Assembly (NCBI GenBank): GCA_002344975.1
Contig: DDUV01000090.1
Location: 1-31,619 of the forward strand
Origin: Saprospiraceae bacterium UBA2329
GTDB taxonomy: Bacteria > Bacteroidota > Bacteroidia > Chitinophagales > Saprospiraceae
Length of the DNA: 31,619 nt
Direction of reading: 5' to 3'
Position 1 is the first letter of the stretch, and every line of letters starts with the position of its first letter. Of the stretch, positions 9,780 to 17,414 are shown one piece after another. Under the pieces are notes generated by a model. The model was not told the DNA's origin, did no database searches, and saw only the letters and a list, made by a program, of their open reading frames with translations. The translations under genes and the position numbers were made by a program.

Positions 9780-9885
9780 TTATACCTCGCACAGCCAGGT
9801 GCGATGCCGCTTTTGTCATACCGAGCACTGCTAACCAACACCTTGCGCCGAAGGCTATGCACAAAATCTGGCGGCGCAAGGTATA
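9780..9885 (+). repeat. 106-bp structured repeat, copy 1
   Basis: It starts four bases after the stop codon of the binding lipoprotein. A second copy of the same length, about 90% identical, lies at 24273-24378. The ends are inverted (ttatacctcgc against gcaaggtata). Inside are a short hairpin (cgcac with gtgcg) and a perfect 10-bp stem (ccttgcgccg at 9841-9850 with cggcgcaagg at 9872-9881). It could be a REP/MITE-like dispersed element that also shapes the 3' end of the mRNA. Confidence 0.88.
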
Positions 9886-10017
9886 ACCTCTTCAGATGCT
9901 TGATTAGTAGGGTTGTAAGCCAAGAATCGCAGGAATGATTATGCTCAAAAGAATGCCGTTCAGAGGCTTGCAACTCGAATTTTTCATCCGTCCAACAACT
10001 TCTAAAAAATCAGAAAA

Positions 10018-10818
10018 ATGAATACCAAATTGCTTCTCCTATTGCCGCTCATCGTTCTGATGGGTTGCAACGCAGATGAATCTCAACAATTAGAACCCCG
10101 CAACTGGCAGTTAGTCTGGAGCGACGATTTTGAAGGCGCCGCCGGCTCCTTGCCCAATGCTTCCAAATGGGCGTATGACCTCGGTACCGGTCAGGGCGGC
10201 TGGGGCAATCAGGAATTGCAATCCTATACCAATAGCCCTGCCAACGTATCGCTGGACGGCAACGGCAACTTGGTCATCACGGCCATCCGTGCGGGCAACT
10301 CGTTTACCTCGGCCCGCATCAAAACGCAGGGTTTGTTTGAGCAAAAATACGGTCGCTTCGAGGCGCGCATGAAAACGCCTTATGGTCCGGGCATCTGGCC
10401 GGCTTTCTGGATGCTGGGTTCCAATGTCGAAACAGCTGGCTGGCCTCAGTGCGGCGAGATAGACATCATGGAATTGCGCGGGCAGGAGCCGAACGTCATT
10501 GCGGGTACGCTGCATGGGCCGGGCTATTCGGGCAGCAATCCCGTGAGCAAAAAATACGGCTTGCGAAACGGGCGCTTCGACACGGAATTTCACATTTTCG
10601 CAGTGGAATGGGACGAAAATAAAATTGACTTTTTTGTAGATGATTTTCTCTATCAGCGCATTGAGCGCGGCGACGTGAACGGCGAATGGGTGTATGACCA
10701 ACCGTTTTTTATGATTCTCAATGTGGCAGTGGGCGGCAATTATGTGGGCTTCCCAACAGCGGGAACGCCTTTCCCGCAAAGGATGATTATAGATTATGTG
10801 AAGGTGTACAGCGAGTAG
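10018..10818 (+). CDS. GH16 endo-beta-1,3-glucanase (laminarinase), lipoprotein
   Basis: This 266-residue enzyme has a short lipoprotein signal ending L-M-G-C17, followed by N-A-D-E, which fits surface anchoring. The rest is one GH16 jelly-roll domain: W-S-D-D-F-E-G near 34, W-G-N-Q-E-L-Q-S-Y near 62, GRFEARMKTPYGPGIWPAFW near 112, and the signature GEIDIMEL with nucleophile E147, D149 and acid/base E152. The extra Met between D and E gives the beta-bulge type of active site typical of laminarinases. The family hydrolyses internal beta-1,3 (and mixed 1,3/1,4) bonds, releasing oligosaccharides for the downstream enzymes. The length is normal for a single-domain GH16, with no attached binding module; binding may be left to the neighbouring proteins. 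Start ATG 10018 fits the signal peptide. Confidence 0.93.
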   Translation: MNTKLLLLLPLIVLMGCNADESQQLEPRNWQLVWSDDFEGAAGSLPNASKWAYDLGTGQGGWGNQELQSYTNSPANVSLDGNGNLVITAIRAGNSFTSARIKTQGLFEQKYGRFEARMKTPYGPGIWPAFWMLGSNVETAGWPQCGEIDIMELRGQEPNVIAGTLHGPGYSGSNPVSKKYGLRNGRFDTEFHIFAVEWDENKIDFFVDDFLYQRIERGDVNGEWVYDQPFFMILNVAVGGNYVGFPTAGTPFPQRMIIDYVKVYSE

Positions 10819-10838
10819 CGGTATGCAGTGGGCGGTAG

Positions 10839-10854
10839 CCGCGCCATGGCGCGG
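10839..10854. repeat. 16-bp GC palindrome, copy 1
   Basis: ccgcgccatggcgcgg is a perfect palindrome 20 bases after the GH16 stop. Close copies lie at 27659-27674 and 29385-29400, also between genes. A second small hairpin (ctaagc with gcttag, 10859-10879) follows. There is no T-tract, so it is not a standard terminator. Confidence 0.85.
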
Positions 10855-10945
10855 GGTGCTAAGCGCGGGGCCGGCTTAGTGAAGGGGGGACTAAAGGGCT
10901 AAACTTGCTGAGTCACCCCTTCACTCCCCGAAACGCGGAACCCGG

Positions 10946-11045
10946 AACCTTGAACCCGCCTTCGCCAAGGCTTCGGCGGATGAAACCCGAAACCTTGAAC
11001 CCGCCTTCGCCAAGGCTTCGGCGGATGAAACCCGAAACCTTGAAC
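10946..11045. repeat. 45-bp tandem repeat with internal hairpin, 2.2 copies
   Basis: Units at 10946-10990 and 10991-11035 are identical or nearly so, and a third begins at 11036 and breaks off after ten bases. Each holds a ccgcc...ggcgg hairpin. The array ends 26 bases before the phosphorylase start, so it forms most of that gene's leader region. Confidence 0.9.
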
Positions 11046-11071
11046 TTTTGAACTTTGAATTGAAAAACAAC

Positions 11072-14000
11072 ATGAGCCTGACCAAAGTAATACTGGGCAA
11101 CGAGCATTTCTACAAAATCTCCGACAGCGATGCGATGCGCCCCTTTTTTATGAATGTAGTGAGCGATTCCGACCACTGGATGTTCATTTCCAGCAATGGC
11201 GGCCTCACCGCGGGGCGCAAGAACCCCGAATATGCGCTCTTCCCTTACTACACGGATGATAAAATCACGGAATTTGCCGACATCACCGGCAGCAAGTCTG
11301 TTTTTCAAATTCATTCGGGCGGCGACATACAGGTCTGGGAGCCTTTTTCAGAGCGGTTTACAGGCAGGTATCAGATCAGCAGAAACCTGTACAAAAGCGT
11401 TTACGGCAATCAGGTTATTTTTGAAGAAATCAACCACGAGCTCCAATTGACATTCAGGTACCGCTGGAGTTCGAGCGATGTTTACGGGTTTGTCAAAACT
11501 TCGGAATTAATCAATACCTCAGATGCAGATTGTCAAATCACCCTGTTGGACGGCATCCAAAACATCATGCCTTATGGCGTGCCGAGTTCGCTGCAAAGCA
11601 CGACCAGCAACTTGGTGGACGCCTACAAACGCAGCGAATTGGAACCCGATTCCGGCATAGGCATTTTTGCGCTCAGCGCCATCATTGTGGACAAGGCCGA
11701 ACCCAGCGAAGCCCTCAAGGCAAACATCGCCTGGTCATTGGGGCTGGAGCAGTCGAAGTACCTGCTTTCCTCTCTGCAGCTTGATCGTTTCAGAAGAAAA
11801 CAACAGGTACAGGAAGAGCGCGACGTGAAAGGCGAAAAAGGCGCTTATTTTGTGTGCGCCGAGGTATCGCTTCCCGGCAAAGGGCAAAAAAGCTGGAAGA
11901 TAGTGGCCGACGTTCGCCAAAACCACTCGCAGGTGGCAGCGCTTCGCAGAGCCATCATGGGCAATGATGCGATGGATAAAAAAATCGAGGCAGACATTCA
12001 GTCCGGCACGGAAAAGTTGATACAACTTGTGGCCGGCGCCGATGGTCTGCAATGTACTGCCGATGCGCTCAACGATACCCGCCATTTCAGCAACGTGCTT
12101 TTCAACATCATGCGCGGGGGCACATTCGACCGTCATTACCAAATAGAAAAAGCCGATTTTGTCGCTTACCTCGCCCATGCCAACAAAGAGGCGGCAGCGA
12201 ATAACCGGAGCATTTTAGAGCAGTTGCCGCCGGCGTTCAGCCAACACGATCTCAAAAACCTGCTGCTGCAAAGCGATGATGCCGACCTGATCCGGCTTGG
12301 CATGGAGTACTTGCCTCTGAAATTCAGCCGTCGGCATGGCGATCCCAGCCGTCCCTGGAACTACTTTTCCATCAATACCAAAAGTGAAACAGACAGCTCC
12401 AAAATCCTTGATTATGAGGGCAATTGGAGGGATTTGTTCCAAAACTGGGAAGCGCTCTCCCTCTCTTACCCGGAGTTCATCGAGGGCATGATTTTCAAAT
12501 TCCTGAATGCTTCCACCTTCGACGGGTACAACCCCTACCGCGTGACCAAAGGCGGTTTTGACTGGGAAACCATCGAACCAGACAACCCCTGGTCGTACAT
12601 CGGGTACTGGGGCGATCACCAGATCATCTACCTCCAGAAGTTTTTTGAGATCATTGATAAATACCACCCCGGCGCCTTGCAGTCTTTGTTCGACAAAGAA
12701 TGGTTCGTGTATGCCGCCGTGCCTTACATCATCAAACCCTACGAAAAACTGCTCGAAAACCCACAGGACACCATCGAGTTTGACCATCATTGGGATACCG
12801 GCATCCGGCAAAAGCGCGAATATCTGGGCGCAGACGGGGCCTTGCTCAGCCAACCCGGCGAGGGCATTTACCACGTCAATTTGATGGAAAAAATATTGGC
12901 GACCGTGCTGGCCAAAATGTCCAATTTCATTCCCGAAGCGGGCATCTGGATGAATACCCAACGCCCGGAATGGAACGATGCCAACAACGCGCTGGTGGGC
13001 AACGGGGTTTCGATGGTGACGCTGTACTACCTGCGGCGATTCATGCGATTCTGGCAGGATATGCTGGGCGGTTTCAAGGCTGATAATATACAGATTTCCA
13101 AAGAGTTGGCGAAGTTTTACGGTGAGGTGCTGGAGTGCCTGCACAGCTCGGCTCCCTTATTGGCCACCGGCATCAGCGACAAAGACCGGAAGGCTGTTTT
13201 GGACCGTTTGGGAATGGCCGCTTCCGATTACCGGCAAGGTATTTATCAAAACGGATTCAGCGGAGACAAAAGCAGCGTCACTTTGGAAGGACTTAAAGAC
13301 TTCGCTCGTGTGTCGCTTGAATTTATAGAACACTCCATTCGGGCCAACCAACGCCCCGACAAACTCTACCACGCCTACAATCTGATGACGGCGGGTTCCA
13401 ATACGGTTTCGGTGGCCCATCTCAGCGAGATGCTGGAGGGGCAGGTGGCCGTCCTGAGTTCGGGCTACCTGAGTGCAGAGGCCGCGATGGAAGTGTTGGA
13501 CGCCTTGAAAAACAGCGCGCTTTTCCGGGAGGATCAGTACAGTTACATCCTGTATCCCAATAAAAATTTGCCGGGATTTTTGCACAAAAACACCATCCCC
13601 GCATCGGATGCACAGCACTCGGACCTCCTCCAACAATTAGTGGCTGACGGCAATGCCGCTCTTGTGGAGCAAGACGTGGAGGGCGCCCTGCACTTCAACG
13701 GCTATTTCAAAAATGCCAAAGATGTGGAACTGGCGCTGAGTGCTTTAGAAGCCGGCTCCTACAAAGATTTGGTTGCGAAGGACCGCCAACGGGTACTGGA
13801 TATTTTTGAAAAAGTATTCCACCATAAGGCTTTCACAGGGCGTTCGGGCACCTTCTTTTCTTACGAAGGGCTGGGTTCGATCTACTGGCACATGGTGTCC
13901 AAACTCTTGCTGGCAGTGCAGGAATGTTGCCTCCACGCCATCGAAAGCAAGGCCGAGCCTAAGGTAATCGGCCGGCTTTTGGATCATTATTATGAGATAG

Positions 14001-14473
14001 AAGCCGGTATTGGCGTACACAAATCGCCGGTATTGTACGGCGCGTTTCCCACCGATCCGTATTCGCACACGCCCTTACACCGGGGCGCACAGCAGCCGGG
14101 CATGACCGGGCAGGTGAAGGAAGACATCCTGACGCATTTTGGAGAACTGGGCGTATTTGTAGGCAAGGGGCAATTGTGTTTCAATCCCGTGCTGCTGCGG
14201 AAAGAAGAGTTTCTTGCTGAACCTCAGGTATTTGAGTACATCGCGGTAAGCGGCGAGCGCAAGACCCTTGCTTTGCAGGCGGGCCAATTGGGGCTTACAT
14301 ATTGTCAGATTCCCATTGTGTATTCCCATTCCGATTCAGATCACATCGCCGTTCATTACGCCGATGGCAGCACGGTAGGCATAGCCGGCCATGTTCTGGA
14401 GCATCGCATCAGCAGCCTGGTCTTCCAGAGAACTGCGGAGGTAGAACGATTGGAGGTGTTTTTAAAATCGTAA
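11072..14473 (+). CDS. GH149-type beta-1,3-glucan/oligoglucan phosphorylase
   Basis: ATG 11072 is preferred over an in-frame TTG at 11048, giving 1133 residues. There is no signal peptide, so the enzyme is cytosolic. The N-terminal part is a beta-sandwich of the GH94/GT36 type (W-M-F-I-S-S-N-G-G-L-T-A-G-R-K-N-P near 25, then E-Y-A-L-F-P-Y-Y-T-D-D). The central part is an (alpha/alpha)6 barrel containing R-P-E-W-N-D; W634-N635-D636 resembles the W-N-D motif that holds the general-acid Asp in GH94 phosphorylases. The size (about 1100 aa) fits GH149 better than GH94 or GH161. Known GH149 enzymes split beta-1,3-glucans or oligosaccharides with phosphate to give glucose-1-phosphate. The gene is four bases from the next one, so the two are co-translated. 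Family assignment is by memory of layout and length, not by alignment. Confidence 0.78.
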   Translation: MSLTKVILGNEHFYKISDSDAMRPFFMNVVSDSDHWMFISSNGGLTAGRKNPEYALFPYYTDDKITEFADITGSKSVFQIHSGGDIQVWEPFSERFTGRYQISRNLYKSVYGNQVIFEEINHELQLTFRYRWSSSDVYGFVKTSELINTSDADCQITLLDGIQNIMPYGVPSSLQSTTSNLVDAYKRSELEPDSGIGIFALSAIIVDKAEPSEALKANIAWSLGLEQSKYLLSSLQLDRFRRKQQVQEERDVKGEKGAYFVCAEVSLPGKGQKSWKIVADVRQNHSQVAALRRAIMGNDAMDKKIEADIQSGTEKLIQLVAGADGLQCTADALNDTRHFSNVLFNIMRGGTFDRHYQIEKADFVAYLAHANKEAAANNRSILEQLPPAFSQHDLKNLLLQSDDADLIRLGMEYLPLKFSRRHGDPSRPWNYFSINTKSETDSSKILDYEGNWRDLFQNWEALSLSYPEFIEGMIFKFLNASTFDGYNPYRVTKGGFDWETIEPDNPWSYIGYWGDHQIIYLQKFFEIIDKYHPGALQSLFDKEWFVYAAVPYIIKPYEKLLENPQDTIEFDHHWDTGIRQKREYLGADGALLSQPGEGIYHVNLMEKILATVLAKMSNFIPEAGIWMNTQRPEWNDANNALVGNGVSMVTLYYLRRFMRFWQDMLGGFKADNIQISKELAKFYGEVLECLHSSAPLLATGISDKDRKAVLDRLGMAASDYRQGIYQNGFSGDKSSVTLEGLKDFARVSLEFIEHSIRANQRPDKLYHAYNLMTAGSNTVSVAHLSEMLEGQVAVLSSGYLSAEAAMEVLDALKNSALFREDQYSYILYPNKNLPGFLHKNTIPASDAQHSDLLQQLVADGNAALVEQDVEGALHFNGYFKNAKDVELALSALEAGSYKDLVAKDRQRVLDIFEKVFHHKAFTGRSGTFFSYEGLGSIYWHMVSKLLLAVQECCLHAIESKAEPKVIGRLLDHYYEIEAGIGVHKSPVLYGAFPTDPYSHTPLHRGAQQPGMTGQVKEDILTHFGELGVFVGKGQLCFNPVLLRKEEFLAEPQVFEYIAVSGERKTLALQAGQLGLTYCQIPIVYSHSDSDHIAVHYADGSTVGIAGHVLEHRISSLVFQRTAEVERLEVFLKS

Positions 14474-14477
14474 CAAA

Positions 14478-15815
14478 ATGAGCGCAACAAGAGCAAGGCT
14501 AAAAGTAATGCAAAGTAATCTCCGCTTTGGGCGGAATATAGCAGGACGTGTGTTGTTGCTGCTTTTGGGCGGGATAATTTTGCTCATCGTTTCGTGCAGC
14601 CCAAGTCGTCAGCCCGTTGAAAAAACTGCTGCCGATATATTGGGCAATCCCGACTATCAGGCCATTTCTTTCGGCTCTTATCGCGAGCTGTCGCGGGATG
14701 TGCAGCCCACCATTCCGCAGTTGAAGGAAGACCTGAAGATACTGTCGGCGATGGGCATCAAACTGCTCAGGACGTACAACGTGTATTACGATGAAGCCTC
14801 CAACTTACTGAAGGCCATCAGCGATCTGAAAAAAGAAGACCCCGCCTTTGAAATGTACCTCATGCTGGGCGCCTGGATAGACTGCAAAAACGCCTGGACC
14901 GAACTGCCGCCCGACCATAACATGGAAAGCGAAAAGAACGCCGGAGAAATAGACCGCGCGGTGGCTTTGGCCCAACAATACCCGGATATTGTAAAAATCA
15001 TTGCCGTGGGAAATGAGGCCATGGTGAAATGGGCCGCCAGTTATTATGTGCAGCCCGGCGTCATCCTCAAGTGGGTCAATCACCTGCAAAACCTCAAAAA
15101 ACAAGGCCAACTGCCCGAAACACTGTGGATCACAAGTTCTGATAACTTCGCCTCCTGGGGCGGCGGCGAGAGCGAGTATCATGTGGAAGATTTGAATCAA
15201 TTGATCAAAGCCGTTGACTTCATTTCCATGCACACCTACCCCATGCACGACACCCATTACAACCCCGATTTCTGGGGTGTGCCGGATAGCGAGGAGGGCT
15301 TGTCGGATTTGGAAAAAACTGAGGCGGCCATGCTCCGGGCCAAAGGCTACGCCATGAGCCAATACGAAAGCGTGGTGAGCTATATGAAAAGCCTCGGCGT
15401 GAACAAACCCGTTCACATTGGCGAAACCGGCTGGTCCACGCAGTCCAACGAACGCTACGGCGACGAAGGCTCGCGGGCCTGCGATGAATACAAATCGGCG
15501 GTCTATTATAAGCATCTGCGCGAGTGGACCAATGCGGCCGGCATCACCTGTTTTTATTTTGAAGCCTTTGACGAGCAATGGAAAGACGCGGCCAATCCGG
15601 GCGGTTCGGAAAACCATTTCGGCCTGTTCAATTTGCAGGCTCAGGCCAAATATATGATTTGGGACCTGGTGGATGCCGGCGTTTTCAAGGGGCTTACCCG
15701 CGACGGGCAGCCCATCACCAAGACCTTCAACGGCGACAAGGATGCTGTTATGAAGACGGTGAAGGCGCCTCCCACCACAGAGGAAACCAAGGCATACAGT
15801 CCACAAAATAATTAG
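14478..15815 (+). CDS. GH17 beta-1,3-glucanase/transglycosylase lipoprotein
   Basis: This 445-residue protein starts four bases after the phosphorylase stop. The signal has a long n-region and ends L-I-V-S-C40; a second in-frame ATG at 14508 (M11) would give a shorter n-region and is equally possible. The single domain (about 60-415) is a GH17 (beta/alpha)8 barrel: F-G-S-Y-R-E-L at the first strand, L-R-T-Y-N-V-Y, VGNEAM with acid/base E180, S-M-H-T-Y-P-M, GETGWS with nucleophile E316, and F-Y-F-E-A-F-D-E-Q-W-K near the end. GH17 enzymes are retaining and act on beta-1,3-glucans by hydrolysis or transfer. As a lipoprotein it acts outside the inner membrane, either at the surface or in the periplasm. 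It is a distant relative of the three other GH17 modules here. Confidence 0.88.
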   Translation: MSATRARLKVMQSNLRFGRNIAGRVLLLLLGGIILLIVSCSPSRQPVEKTAADILGNPDYQAISFGSYRELSRDVQPTIPQLKEDLKILSAMGIKLLRTYNVYYDEASNLLKAISDLKKEDPAFEMYLMLGAWIDCKNAWTELPPDHNMESEKNAGEIDRAVALAQQYPDIVKIIAVGNEAMVKWAASYYVQPGVILKWVNHLQNLKKQGQLPETLWITSSDNFASWGGGESEYHVEDLNQLIKAVDFISMHTYPMHDTHYNPDFWGVPDSEEGLSDLEKTEAAMLRAKGYAMSQYESVVSYMKSLGVNKPVHIGETGWSTQSNERYGDEGSRACDEYKSAVYYKHLREWTNAAGITCFYFEAFDEQWKDAANPGGSENHFGLFNLQAQAKYMIWDLVDAGVFKGLTRDGQPITKTFNGDKDAVMKTVKAPPTTEETKAYSPQNN

Positions 15816-15819
15816 CAAC

Positions 15820-17319
15820 ATGAAAAAGCTGATGATTCCTGCCGGCTCGCTTTTCCTTTTTCTGATCTTATCTCTGAGCAGTTGTATGCAACCCAACCCA
15901 TTGGACGCAGAAGTGTATGAAACCTCCGAAAGCGGGAACCAACTCACCCGGCTTTCTGAGTTTCTAATTGTCGAAAATCCGCTGGAGATCAACATATTAC
16001 CCGATGAAACCTTCCAGACGGTCACCGGTTTCGGCGGCTCGTTTACCGAAGCCTCCTGCTACTTGCTTAACCGGCTGAGCGAGGCCAACAGGGCCAAAGT
16101 TCTGGAGGCTTATTTTGGAGAATCCGGCGCCCGATACTCTCTGACGCGCACTCACATCAACTCCTGTGATTTCTCATTGAGCAACTACTCCTATGCTCCG
16201 GTAGCCGGCGATATGAAATTGGACAGTTTTTCTATAAAAGAAGACATGGACGACATCGTGCCGATCATCAAAGCGGCCCGTGCCATTTCCAAAGACGGCT
16301 TCAAAATCATCTCCTCTCCCTGGACGGCGCCGCCCTGGATGAAAGATAACAAAGACTGGCGCGGCGGTAAATTGCTGCCCGAATATTACGATACCTGGGC
16401 GCTGTTTTTTTCTAAATACCTGAATGCCTACCAAGCGCAAGGTATTGATATTTGGGGGCTTACGGTAGAAAATGAGCCATTGGGCAACGACGGCAACTGG
16501 GACAGTATGCACTACACGCCGGAGGAGATGACCCAATTTGTGAAAAACCACCTGGGGCCGAAATTGAGCGCAGACGGACACAAAGTGAAAATTCTGGGTT
16601 TTGATCAAAACCGCGATGAGCAACTCAAAAAATGGGTGGATGTGATGTTTGCCGACGAGGCTTCCGGCAAGTACTTTGACGGAACGGCTGTGCATTGGTA
16701 TGCCAGCACTTACGACCATTTCCCCGAAGCCCTGCAATACGCGCACCGCAAAGCGCCCGGCAAACACCTCATCAACACCGAGTCCTGTGTGGATGCGCAG
16801 GTGCCCGTATGGAAAAACGATGCTTGGTATTGGTCGAAAGAAGCTACCGATTGGGGCTGGGACTGGGCGCCGGAAGACCAAAAGTATCTGCATCCCAAAT
16901 ATGAGCCTGTTTTCAGGTATGCCCGCGACATCATCGGCTGCCTCAACAGCAATGTGGACGGTTGGGTGGACTGGAACATGGTATTGGACAAGCAGGGCGG
17001 TCCCAACTGGGCCAAAAACTGGTGCGTGGCGCCTGTCATCGTTGATCCTGACAAAGACGAGGTGTATTTCACGCCGCTGTATTATACGCTCGCCCATTTC
17101 AGCCGCTTCATCCGGCCCGGCGCCGTCAGGATCGGATTCAACCATACAGACAACAACCTGATGGTAACAGCAGCGCGAAATCCGGACGGGAGCATTGCCG
17201 TAGTAGTCTTCAATCCGGAGGCTCAATCCAAGAGTTTACGCCTGAAGTTGGCCAAACAAACTTATGATTTTTCCATTGCAGCCAAGGCTGTTCAGACGGT
17301 GGTTGTTCGAGGCGGGTGA
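15820..17319 (+). CDS. GH30 lipoprotein, probable beta-1,6-glucanase
   Basis: This 499-residue protein lies four bases after the GH17 lipoprotein gene. The signal ends L-S-S-C22. The GH30 (beta/alpha)8 barrel shows F-Q-T-V-T-G-F-G-G-S-F-T-E-A near 65, R-T-H-I-N-S-C-D-F near 108, S-P-W-T-A-P-P-W-M-K near 165, TVENEP with acid/base E219, and NTESC with nucleophile E321. A C-terminal beta-sandwich of the usual GH30 kind follows (about 430-499). In laminarin loci, GH30 enzymes remove the beta-1,6-linked glucose branches, which clears the backbone for GH16/GH17 enzymes; the subfamily cannot be told by eye. The location is outer membrane or periplasmic face. A glucosylceramidase-like role is the family alternative but is unlikely in this context. 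Confidence 0.88.
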   Translation: MKKLMIPAGSLFLFLILSLSSCMQPNPLDAEVYETSESGNQLTRLSEFLIVENPLEINILPDETFQTVTGFGGSFTEASCYLLNRLSEANRAKVLEAYFGESGARYSLTRTHINSCDFSLSNYSYAPVAGDMKLDSFSIKEDMDDIVPIIKAARAISKDGFKIISSPWTAPPWMKDNKDWRGGKLLPEYYDTWALFFSKYLNAYQAQGIDIWGLTVENEPLGNDGNWDSMHYTPEEMTQFVKNHLGPKLSADGHKVKILGFDQNRDEQLKKWVDVMFADEASGKYFDGTAVHWYASTYDHFPEALQYAHRKAPGKHLINTESCVDAQVPVWKNDAWYWSKEATDWGWDWAPEDQKYLHPKYEPVFRYARDIIGCLNSNVDGWVDWNMVLDKQGGPNWAKNWCVAPVIVDPDKDEVYFTPLYYTLAHFSRFIRPGAVRIGFNHTDNNLMVTAARNPDGSIAVVVFNPEAQSKSLRLKLAKQTYDFSIAAKAVQTVVVRGG

Positions 17320-17414
17320 GTGAAGGGGGGGAATCGCAGTCACTTTCACTAAGCAATGTCAATCAACAAGTTATCACGCCCTAATTTTTTCAAATCATTA
17401 ATAAAACCAACATC

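Noticed and set aside
14805..17226. Long minus-strand frames opposite the GH17 and GH30 lipoprotein genes (14805-16025 and 16174-17226)
   Set aside because: The plus-strand genes carry full catalytic motifs and lipoprotein signals; the antisense frames carry none.
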